In this document: positions 6,885 through 15,800 of the stretch, piece by piece
Position numbering within the stretch: the first letter of the stretch is position 1
Layout: every line of letters starts with the position of its first letter
Source of the DNA: Blastocladiella britannica
Taxonomy: Eukaryota > Blastocladiomycota > Blastocladiomycetes > Blastocladiales > Blastocladiaceae
DNA: 18,455 bases
Direction of reading: 5' to 3'
Assembly (NCBI GenBank): GCA_025349905.2
Contig: MU624893.1
Span: 1-18,455, forward strand
Translations under genes and position numbers: made by a program
The notes under the pieces: model-generated
The model's database searches: none
Told to the model about the DNA's origin: nothing
The model's input: only the letters and a program-made list of their open reading frames with translations

Positions 6885-8640
6885 ATGCACCGCCACGACT
6901 GGAGGCACACTATGCGCCTCTACTACGCTGCCAATGTCGCGACCTTGGGCTTTTATGCCTTTGGCTATCACCTTGGGTGCGTTTTAGTGCAGAGCAGAAG
7001 GCCGCCACCGTCTTCTCACAGCATTATGCGTCACGCAACAGGGAATTCAACAATATCTCGACCCTGCTCCCATGTCAGGATCCGAACTGGCCAGAAACAG
7101 CCCCTCCTGCGCCATACCTCGGGATTCCGTTGCCCGTGTGCATTCCCATGTCGACGGTCCAGTTTTCGTTTGCCAACGCCGTTTTCCCATTGGCTGGCGT
7201 TTTAGGAGCGCTGGCAGGGGGTCCCATGGCTCATTCACTGGGCCGCATACGCGCCATGATGTTGTTTGTCCTTTTCCTGATTGTAGCGCCCGTAGTACTG
7301 GCACTGGCCAGCAGTTACGCGTGGCTTCTGGTCGGCCGCAGCCTGGCCGGTATTGGATCGGTCGGAATTACAACTGTGATCCCCGTATATCTGTCCGAGA
7401 TCTCGCCGCCACCCTTGCGCGGCCGCATCGGAAACATCTCGTCCGTGATGATCAACGTTGGTTTGGCGATTGCCCCGCTCGCCGGGTGGTACTGGGCCGA
7501 TTCCGCACCCGCGTGGCGCTCGATTGTGGGACTGTCGCTTCCGACATCCATCGCCCAGCTGGTCGGCCTCTTTTTCTGTCCCGAGTCTCCTACGTGGCTC
7601 GACATTGTTGGGCGACGCGGCGAGGCCGAGGCTATTCGCCACTCACTGGGACACGACGTGGCACACCCGGTCCTGGACAATGTCGTTGACGATGGTCCTT
7701 CCATGAGTCGGCCCTCCCTAGAAGACGACTTGACGGCGGTAGCAACGATGGATGCAAAGCTTGAGGATGCAAGCAAGCTTGCTGCATTGGACCGGCTGGT
7801 GCCACCATCACAGCAGCACCAGCTTGACAATGGTGTGGCAGCAGCACCTTCTGTCGAATCCATGTCAGTGCTCGAGTTTTTGCGCGATCCCGCCTACCGC
7901 AGCTCGCTGATCATTCTCGCCTTGGCGCATAGTGCGCAGCAGTTCTCGGGCAACAATACTTATTTTGGTACCGTCTTACAATTTTGTTTCTGTCGTTACT
8001 CCATTGCCTGCGCTGATCCATGTTCATTTTTGAAGTATATTCGTTTTTTATCCTGATGCTGATCATGACGCCCGAGCACGCCAACCTATTTTACCTCATC
8101 TTTGCTTGTGCGTATCAACATAGCATTATTTAATATAAATACGATATATTGACACACATGGATCAAACGACAGTCGGCCAAATCCCCATCAACTACTTTC
8201 CCGGACTGTTTATCGACCGCACGGGCCGGCGGCCACTGATTCTTGGAACAATGGCGGTCATGGCGGCGTGTGCGGTGCTCTTCACCGTCTCGGTTGCCGT
8301 GCATTCGCCGATCATGTCCATCGCCATGTTCATTGCCGCCGTGTCAGTGTGTGCGGTGGGACTGTCAAATGTGCCATTCATCCTGATGGCGGAGGTGACG
8401 GATACGCGCAGTGTCGCGGCCGCCAGCACCGTTTCGATCGTGATCAACACCCTTTCCAACTTTGTGGTACTGTTTGTGTTCCCGCTTCTGCTGGACTCGC
8501 TGCACGAGTACACGTTCCTGCTGTTTGCGGGATATCTGGCGGTGTCGGGACTGGCGCTGGCCACTGTGCTTCCCGAGACGCTTGGCCGATCAAATGAAGA
8601 GGTGATGGCAGAACTCAAGGTTGGGATTCGCCGTGCTTAA
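6885..8640 (+). CDS. GLUT/SP-family MFS sugar transporter
   Basis: Four exons are inferred: 6885-6976, 7042-7967, 8036-8107, 8174-8640 (518 aa). Twelve-helix major facilitator motifs appear in order: GYHLGEFNN in helix 1; a loop 2-3 signature (GGPMAHSLGR); PVYLSEISPPPLRGR; PESPTWL after helix 6; a central loop of about 80 residues; QQFSGNNTYFG in helix 7; DRTGRRPL after helix 8; AEVTD; and PETLGRS at the C-terminal end. These define the sugar porter subfamily that moves hexoses or polyols across the plasma membrane. Intron 1 (6977-7041) is chosen because it restores the frame and the helix-1 motif; without it a 1-nt shift at GGG (6975-6977) would be needed. The long helix 1-2 loop contains two cysteines' worth of extracellular sequence typical of GLUT-like proteins. 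Substrate cannot be told. Confidence 0.85.
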
Positions 8641-8738
8641 TGGATATATATTCCCTTCCCCTTATGCTGTTGTCCTCGGGGACCTCCGTCTTGATTTGAG
8701 GGGTTTGCGTTGTCAGCGTTCAAAAAAATTCATGTTAG

Positions 8739-9020
8739 CTTGACCTCTTTCCGCAACGGTTCCGGCTCCAACGCCGCGATTTCGACGAGGGCCACGCCGA
8801 GAACCCCGAGGCTCCACCAGCCAAGGGCCTACAATTTGAGAAGAACCGCGCGACTGGCCGACCGGCCACAGCTACCCCTCGCGGCCGCTGCCAACTCTGC
8901 GGCGAACGGTTCTCCCAACACGACACGGCGCGCTGTTCCGCCCGGGTGCAAGCCCGGGAGCGTGTCGTTGATATGCTCCGCGGCGGCGATCCGTCGCGGG
9001 TGCTCGGAAGAATGATATAG
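8739..9020 (+). pseudogene. Zinc-knuckle C-terminal fragment of a probable non-LTR retrotransposon ORF
   Basis: The frame is open from after a TAG (8736-8738) to the TAG at 9018-9020, with no ATG near its head. It encodes a charged stretch (FDEGHAENPEAPPAKG), then a Cys-His motif, CQLCGERFSQHDTARC (C-x2-C-x6-H-x4-C), then QARERVVDMLRGGDPSRVLG. A terminal CCHC-type knuckle followed by an Arg-rich helix and a stop resembles the ends of non-LTR reverse-transcriptase ORFs, or a gag. Only the 3' end is present, as expected for 5'-truncated insertions. It lies inside the interval bracketed by the 16-bp direct repeat. No reverse transcriptase sequence itself is in the window, so the family is inferred. 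Confidence 0.4.
8746..8761 (+). repeat. 16-bp direct repeat, left copy (candidate target-site duplication)
   Basis: TCTTTCCGCAACGGTT is identical to 9278-9293. The two copies bracket 516 bp (8762-9277) that carry the zinc-knuckle fragment and GC-rich hairpins. Confidence 0.6.
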
Positions 9021-9277
9021 GCGGGCTCCGGCCGGCGGAGCAATTCCGGCCGTGGGGGCGTCTGCCGGGACTGCCAGTCCCGGCTGGATCAAGCACTCCT
9101 TGGTGCAGGGCAGTGCGGTGGGGATGGGAGCCGTGAAGGACCGACGCTCACCAACGCCAACTTCAACGGGCTGGTGATGACGGTCGAGGGACGGGCTCGG
9201 GTGTGGGTGAGGTTGTCGGCTTCCTCTTCCTTTTCTCCCTCGATTTTTGTCCTTGCTGGAGCTTGAATTAAATTATA
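8762..9277 (+). mobile_element. Candidate 5'-truncated non-LTR retrotransposon insertion
   Basis: The interval is flanked by perfect 16-bp direct repeats (8746-8761 and 9278-9293), in the size range of L1-type target-site duplications. It contains the 3' end of an ORF with a zinc knuckle, then about 257 bp of 3' UTR-like sequence with stable hairpins (9025-9041, 9064-9084), and ends in an AT-rich tail (GAATTAAATTATA). The right repeat lies 12 bp before the mitochondrial SSB start codon, so the insertion split that gene's promoter or leader. The element class is inferred; a reverse-transcriptase domain is not present. Confidence 0.45.
9025..9084. repeat. Two GC-rich hairpins after the zinc-knuckle ORF
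   Basis: GCTCCG-gccgg-CGGAGC (9025-9041) and GCCGGGACT-gcc-AGTCCCGGC (9064-9084) are perfect stems of 6 and 9 bp with short loops. They begin a few bases after the TAG at 9018-9020. In non-LTR elements such 3' UTR hairpins are often bound by the element's reverse transcriptase. A further GCCCGGG pair occurs inside the ORF (8940-8946, 8952-8958). Confidence 0.6.
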
Positions 9278-9293
9278 TCTTTCCGCAACGGTT
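9278..9293 (+). repeat. 16-bp direct repeat, right copy (candidate target-site duplication)
   Basis: This is identical to 8746-8761. It sits in the probable leader of the mitochondrial SSB gene (ATG at 9306). Confidence 0.6.
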
Positions 9294-9305
9294 GTAATTT
9301 CCAAG

Positions 9306-10179
9306 ATGTACTCTGCACTCACTCGCCGCCTGTATTCCTCGGCTGCCGCCGGAGCCGTGCCGGTGTGCCTCATTCATTTCTTATTTTCTTAGTAGTGGAT
9401 TGAAAAACGAAATGCTGACTTATTGGTAAAATTTTGCCCCCCTTGAATCTTTGCCGCACCAGGCCGCACAGACATTCTCGCGTCGGATTCCGAGTGCGTT
9501 CTCTTTTATTTACATTTAACTCATTTGAAATGGTTGACCCATCATCCAAACAATAACCAGTCGGCATCAACCGAGTCACGCTCATGGGCCGCGTTGCCTC
9601 TGCGCCGCGCGAGTCTGCGCTCAAAGACCAGCCCGATCGGTTTATGACGGCGCTTACGCTGATGACCACTGACCGATTTGGTTCGTTGGCTTCTTTCTAA
9701 TTCTGCGATTGTTGGCCTGACTCTCACTTGATTTCTGTTATAAAAGTGCCGCAGCCAACGGACGATAAGCCGGCGTTCAAGAGCGAGTACCATCGCATTG
9801 TCACGTTTGATCAGGGCTTGCACCGGTACCTGATGGATACCGTCCAGGAAGGGTACCGTATTGTTTTTCTCTTTTTCAAAGCAAAAAATAAAAAGGGTAT
9901 TGACAGGACCCCAATCGAAATAGTATGGCCGTGTATGCCGAGGGCAAGCTGGTGCACACCAAGTTCGTGGACAAGGAGGGCGCGACGCGGTATCAGACGC
10001 AGGTGGATGTAAGTCACCAGTCGGGCGGACGCATCATTGTGGTGGACAAGCAGGTGCCAGAGGGATTCAAGAGTGGTGGTAGTGGCGGCAGTGCCAAGCC
10101 GTCATCGTCGTCGTCCTCGTCGTCGTCTTCGGGGTCGTACCGCTCGGACGATCTGCGGGTCGAGCCGTACTCGGGCTAA
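9306..10179 (+). CDS. Mitochondrial single-stranded DNA-binding protein (mtSSB/Rim1-like)
   Basis: Five exons are inferred: 9306-9362, 9463-9493 (or 9472-9493), 9561-9680, 9747-9852, 9924-10179 (189 aa). The N-terminus MYSALTRRLYSSAAAGAVP is a mitochondrial presequence. The OB fold runs from about residue 30: IGINRVTLMGRVAS, then DRFMTALTLMTTDRF, then SEYHRIVTFDQGLHRYL, then VYAEGKLVHTKFVDKEG followed by ATRYQTQVDV. This is the bacterial-type SSB pattern. It coats single-stranded mtDNA during replication and repair, normally as a tetramer. The C-terminus is a Ser/Gly tail with a Ser run. Exon 2 is a mini-exon of 22 or 31 nt (two in-frame AG acceptors 9 nt apart). The GTAAGT at 10009 is inside coding sequence and is not used. 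The start codon lies 12 bp after a candidate insertion repeat. Confidence 0.87.
10102..10131 (+). repeat. TCG trinucleotide repeat encoding poly-Ser
   Basis: An imperfect run of TCN codons encodes ten consecutive serines in the mtSSB tail. Such repeats expand and contract easily, so length variation between strains is likely. Confidence 0.7.
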
Positions 10180-10218
10180 CCGTTTTCTCTTTCAAATATA
10201 TCTTATTTTTTCTACATT

Positions 10219-11116
10219 ATGGCCGGGCTTCGGTAGTGAAATCCTCTCTCAGGCCGCACCCCTCTCGACTTGTATTTCACTCTTTTTACATACCAAAATA
10301 CCAAAAAACATAGATATGAGCTGGAAATCTTGCAACAGCCCGACCGGTGCCGAGTCAGTGGCATCTCCGACCGCGATCGCCGGCCCATCGATCCACCGCC
10401 AATTTTGCGCGTAAATGTGACCGACGAGCGCTCTGGCGCCATGGTGGACAAGTACGAAATCCTCTCAATCCACTGGTCGACCTTGCTTCTGAAAAAGCAA
10501 AAATGATTGCAGCCCCGACAATTATCCGGACCTGCTACTGGCCACGGCGTTAGAGCAATTAAGCCATGATGGGCCGTCGAGTGAGGACGCAGATGGACCC
10601 GAATCCGTGACTGAGAGTGGTCGGCATCCACAGGAAGGGCCAATACCGACGACGACGGGATCATCGGATAGCGACCACGTGGACGCGTCCAACAATCTGG
10701 TTGGCACCATGTTCAGCAACTGCCACCGCATGAACGGGCTGGACGGCGCCATGGGCTTGTTTTTCGCGTTCGCCGACTTGAGCGTGCGGGCCGAGGGCCG
10801 GTACCGGCTGCGGTTCGAGCTGTACGATCTGTCGCGCGCGGACTCGGACGACGACGAGCCGCACCGGCTGGCGGTGGTGGTGAGTAACGCGTTTTCGGCG
10901 GTCGGGCCCAAGAAGTTTGCGGGCATGACTGGTTCGTGCAGTTCTTTTTTGAACGTGGTGTGAACTCACACAATACGGTATAACACAGAGGCAACCGAGC
11001 TCAGCAAGCACCTCGCTCAGCAGGGGATCAAGCTGCCCGTGCGCGGCGAGACCAAAAAAGGCAGTGGCCGGCGGGGTGGAGGTGGTGGTGCAGGTGTTGG
11101 TGATGCGGACGACTGA
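10219..11116 (+). CDS. Velvet-domain transcription factor
   Basis: Four exons are inferred: 10219-10232, 10314-10451, 10513-10931, 10989-11116 (232 aa). The first exon is only 14 nt and supplies MAGL; it is needed because the domain frame has no ATG of its own. The velvet domain reads YELEILQQPDRCRVSG, then DRDRRPIDPPPILRV (residues about 6-40), an acidic insert (about 55-110), LVGTMFSNCHRM, then LFFAFADLSVRAEGRYRLRF (133-152). It ends with FSAVGPKKFAGM, TEATELSKHLAQQG and IKLPVRGE. This order is that of the VosA/VelB/VeA family, NF-kB-like DNA-binding regulators of sporulation, light response and secondary metabolism. The tail is Gly-rich and basic. The single short domain is closest in layout to VelB/VosA, but which paralogue cannot be decided. 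It starts 39 bp after the mtSSB stop. Confidence 0.88.
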
Positions 11117-11307
11117 ATGTATTTACCGTGAGTCATTCGTGCATAAAGTTTCATTCCAACAACGGACAAGGGTGTACTGCCCCGGCCGCAGCAGCAAATT
11201 TACATAACCGCGGTCCCTCCTCACTGCGACTCTCTCTCGCCCGTCCGCACACACACGCGTCTTGCATTCAAAAACGAAAAGAAAAATAGGCATAGAACGC
11301 GAAAAAT

Positions 11308-12768
11308 ATGAGCACCACCACTGACAAAGCCAACGCACCGCCCATGGCCTGCCCGTTCGCAGCAGGAGCGGGATCCGGTCCCAAGCCCGACGCCGAGACC
11401 CTGCGCGCCATGCACGCGCACCTCAGTTTGCCGGCGGACGCGCTGGCTGCCTCAACCGCGTCTTCAGAGGACGCCGAGACTGCTACCGCGCACGCCGAGG
11501 CATCGTCGGTGGACAAGGATGAGCACCAAGAAGGGCAGGAAGATGACGACGAGGATCCGACGACCATCACGACGACGCTCGAGGTCGAGGACGACGGCAC
11601 TGCGCCACCGGCACGTCCGGCACGCGTGCCGTCGCCCATGCGCGCAATCTACCGCGACCAGATGGAGCGCCGGTCGTCTCTGCGGCCGAGCGGCAGCGGT
11701 GGTGCGTCGTCGCCAGCTCAACGCGGTCTCGTCAGCAGTCCGTCTGGCGGCGTGCACTTTGGCACCGACACTACCATCCCTGCCCCGACCACCACGACTG
11801 CGGCCCCAGCGGCTTCCCAGGAGATGAAGCACATTGATCGCGACCGGCTCTACACGGACAGTGCGTTCCTTTACTTCTTTTTTGGTCAGTAACGAAGTCT
11901 CACGCAAAGGTGGAAACACATTCAGTTGAGTACCGCTTCGAGTACATGTGTAGCTTCCTTGACTTTGGCGCGAGCGACAAGGCCCTGATTGTGGCGGCCG
12001 CACCGCTGCTGGCCGACCAGATCCCGACCATTGTCGACAATGTGTACGGGAAACTGCTCAAGTACGACATTCTGGCCGCATCGTTCATGCATCGCATGCA
12101 AAACTACGACGGCGAGGTGATTCGCGATCTGTCTCAGCTCAATGTCAACTCGTACGTTTCCTTTTTTTTTATTTTTATGTATTGGTGAATGCTTCACCAC
12201 GGATGTAATAACAAACAGAGAGCAAATCAAGTTCCGCCGGTCCATGCTCAAGCGGTACTTGGTGTGCGCGATGCTAGGCGTAAACGACATGGCCACGCTC
12301 CTGCAGTACCTGGAATGGGTGTCGCTGATCCACACCCGCAACACCAGCAAGCACTCGTCCATCAACGTCGAGTACATTCACTTGGGCGCCATGCTGTCAT
12401 ACATTGATCTCTCGATTCACGCGGCGCTCACGCGGCTGGAGCTTCCGGCCGACACGCTGACCCGTACCCAGGCCGCGTTCACCAAGATGTTTGCCCTGCA
12501 AAACGACCTGTTTGCCCTGTACTACACTCACGGTATTTACTTTTGAATTTTTGATTGGGATCACGTTAAACTCACCGAATAAATGAACGTAGATGGCCTC
12601 GACCTTCCCGGACACCCGGCTCACAAGCACGGCGTGTTCCGCCCCGTCACCCCGATCGACCGGGAAAAGAAGCGGCGCGAGGCGCTGATGCTGGCCGGTG
12701 CAGGGACCGTAGCCGTGGCCGTGGGCGTGGTGGTGGGCTGGCTGGCATTTGGCGGCGACAGCAAGTAA
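11308..12768 (+). CDS. Protoglobin-domain protein with C-terminal membrane anchor
   Basis: Four exons are inferred: 11308-11860, 11926-12151, 12219-12532, 12593-12768 (422 aa). Residues 1-175 are disordered and acidic/Ser/Thr-rich. The globin-fold region (about 176-370) reads DRDRLYTDIEYRFEYMCSF, then YGKLLKYDILAASFMHRM, EQIKFRRSMLKRYLV, YLEWVSLIHTRNTSKH, VEYIHLGAMLSYID, and LQNDLFALYYTH. This matches the protoglobin family, single-domain haem proteins related to globin-coupled sensors. H298 in SLIHT is the likely proximal haem ligand. Residues about 396-417 (LMLAGAGTVAVAVGVVVGWL) form a terminal membrane helix preceded by a basic patch, so it should be tail-anchored with the haem domain cytosolic. 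Ligand and output are unknown; O2, NO or CO binding is inferred from the family. Confidence 0.82.
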
Positions 12769-12832
12769 CTGTAGCAAATAATATACAAAGCACGTTGTAT
12801 TACAGACACTCGGGAAAGAAAGGAAACGAAAA

Positions 12833-15800
12833 TCACCGGCCCCAAAGACCCTCGAGCGGAGAAGCAGCAGCCTGCTTGGCGAGCTCTTCGCGCATGTTAT
12901 CAAGAATGCGACGAACGGTATCGGCCTGGACAGTGACAAAGTCGCGGCACTCGGCGTTGCCCGCGTCGGCCCGCAGACACAGCACCGTCCAGATCGCCTC
13001 CTGGCGCGCCAACGACGCCAGCTTGTGCTCGTTCTGTGCGCGCGCCATTTCCGGGGCGCCAGCGCCGCTGCCCATCATCGGTAGGGCCACGCCCGAATCG
13101 GCAGGCGTAGCGCCGTTGCCGCGGACCATGTCGTCATCGTCGTCCGAGACGGGCGAGTCGCCGTCGGAGGTGGCTTCGCCGTCGCTCGCGCCGAGCCCGT
13201 CGCCGTTGGTGCCGTCGAGCCCCGCCGCGTACTGGAACCGGCGCGGCTTGGCAGCGGCCTTGCTCAGTTTCTTGGTCGACGACTCTGCCTTGGCGGTGGA
13301 TGCAGCGGCGTCAGCAACGTACTCGTGGGCGGCCCGCGCGGGCGCCGCACGCCGGTGCGTCAGAAACCGACGGCGCTCGCGGCCACCGGCGGGGCCAATG
13401 GGCGCCGACAACATGTCACCGCCAGCCAGCCCAACGTGCGCGACCGAGTTGGCCAGCTCGTTCACGTCCATGAGGGATGCGTGCGGCGACCCAAAGCCCA
13501 TCCCAGGGGTGCCGCCACTGCTACCCGACCGTTGACCCGCGCGGTCCACGTCCACGAGCTTGGCAAAGTCGGCCAGTGACCCGGACCGCGACATGGTCAC
13601 GGGCATCATCCGCGACGACCCAGTGCCACCGCCACCAGGGGAGAGGGCAGCACTAGCGGCGCGGCGGCGGGCAGCGCGTTTCTGAATGCCCTCGACTTTG
13701 GCCGCCAGGTAAAAGTTGAGCGCCGACGTGTACATGGCCATGAGATCGTCCGTGTCCGAGAGGTAGTGCGTGAGGAGCGCCGCCAGTCGGTGGTACTGGC
13801 GCGACTGCAGCTGCGTGCGCGGCAGCCCCTCGCCGTCCACGTAAAAGAAATCGTAGAGCAGCGTGAGTGCGCGCCGCAGCACGGCCGTCTGGGCCGAGTC
13901 GAGCGCCTTCCAGTAACTGCTGCGCTTTTCGCGCCGCCCAACCAGCTGCCACTCCATGGCCGCCAGGGCGCCGCGCCACACCCGCCGAAACACTTTGGCG
14001 GTCATGGACCCGTCCAGGTGCGTGTGCATCGTTTCCAGCGTCTTGTTGAGGTAGTCGAGCAATGGCTGCATGTCACGCTCGACCGTCTCGAACGTAATGG
14101 TCTTTTTTCCCGCGCGCGTCTTAAACGTGACGATCGCCGTGGACTCGGCGGCGCCGGCCACCGACTGCAGTGCGCCGGCCATGGCGCCGGTCGCCCGCTC
14201 AAAGTACGTCACCTCGCCCTCGCTGCCACCAAATGCCGCCGTCAGCGCCTTGACCTTGTACTGCTTGACCATGTGCAGCAAGTAATCCTGCATCCAGCGC
14301 GAGATCTGGCTGGCCATCATCTCGAGCCCAATGTCGGCCATCTGGTCCAGCCGGCCGTAAACCGTGTCGTACTGGTGCCACAGGTAGAGGCTCTCGCGGC
14401 GGGCCCACCGGACGTGCAGCTTGAGCTGGCGTCCCGCCGTTTTGCGCGCCCATAGACCATTGGAGACGGGCTCGAGCCGGTACTCGGCCGGTACGCCCAT
14501 GAGAATCGACCCGTCGGGCCCGACCGCTGACCCTGGCTGGGCCAAGATCCGCCGCACGTCCACAGAAATGGTGCCGCGCGCGACCACCACGCCGCCCATG
14601 GCCAGCGCCTCGCGCTCCTCGGCAGTTGGGACGCTGGACCCGGACGCGCGTACCGCGGCCGTAACCGACTCGCCATCAAAGATCGATGCCAGCACCGTCA
14701 CTTCCAGCGTCATGGTGGACGAACCAGCCACCATCACCGCTGTGTCGAGATCCACCACGCGCGCCGATGCGATCGAGCCTGGTGTGGACGATGACGACGA
14801 CGCGTGCTGAGCCAGGCCTGCGGTGGGAACGGTGGCGCCGAGCGGCGTGCCGCCCTGTGCCAGCTCGACCCAAAACATGTGCTGCGGTGGTGAGCCACCT
14901 TGGCCATATTCGCCCTGGGGTGGGGCAAACGAGTTGTTGCGGCCCAGGACCGTCACCAGTGGTGCCGGCGTCAGCTCCACGACGGCGCCGGCGAGCGCCA
15001 GTAGCGTCTCGTCCCGAGGGAACGGCGACACGTACGCGTCCGATGGCACGTTGCGCGACAGCGATCCAATCACGTGGGTGTAAATGCCGTCAATGCGGCG
15101 CTTGGTGGCCACGACGTTGTTGAGGCGAACGCACAGCGGTTCGTCAAATGCCACGGGAGTGCGAATGTGGCGGGTCACCGCTCCTGCGACCGACTTGTCC
15201 TTGGGCGCCTGCTGTTCAAGCAAGCTGGCGCGCAGTCGGTTCATGAGCGACTTGGGTTTCAGGAGCTGCTCACGCTCGGCAGCCGCCGACGCGGCGGCGT
15301 GGGCCTCGGCCTCGGCAATCGCCGCATCCTGGGCCATGGCCGCCTCTTCCATCTGCAGCAGGCGCGCGACAATCTGGCCCTGGACCGTCTCGGCGTACCG
15401 CGCCAGCGAGTGGGTCATGGCGGTGGCAATCAGTTTGGTGGCGTGGTACTCGTAGTCAAACGACGGCCACGGGAGGGACCGCGCCGCGTCCACGTGTTGG
15501 TGCAGCGCCGAAAACAAGTCCACCACCGACGTCGAGAACGTGGCCTCGGCGCCGGCATTCTCGCCCAGTCCTGATCCGGCGGTACCACTGCCGACCGTGT
15601 TGGAGCCAGCGGCCAAGAACTGGTCAGCAGCAACCATCCGCTGCGTCCACTCTTCGGTCATGGTATCGGCAGTGCGGCGAATCCAAGCGTCCACGGCCTC
15701 GGTGAACCACGCCTCGTACCGCACCATCAGGTGCGACGACGCCTGCGACAGCGCGGCGCTCGGGTCGCCCTGGCGGTCTGAAGGCATGTAGTCGCGGTGG

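Noticed and set aside
6168..6971. 267-aa minus-strand open frame
   Set aside because: It begins antisense to the transporter's first exon and ends in AT-rich intergenic DNA reading into the DDRGK-like promoter. The plus strand has better codon bias and a plausible C-terminus.
6975..6979. Frameshift at GGG in the sugar transporter
   Set aside because: A 65-nt GTGCGT...CAG intron (6977-7041) restores the frame and the GYHLGEFNN helix-1 motif, so no mutation is needed, although RNA evidence is lacking.
10009..10014. GTAAGT perfect donor inside the mtSSB last exon
   Set aside because: The frame continues through it with conserved OB-fold sequence (VDVSHQSGGRIIVVDK) to the stop; using it would remove the last strand.
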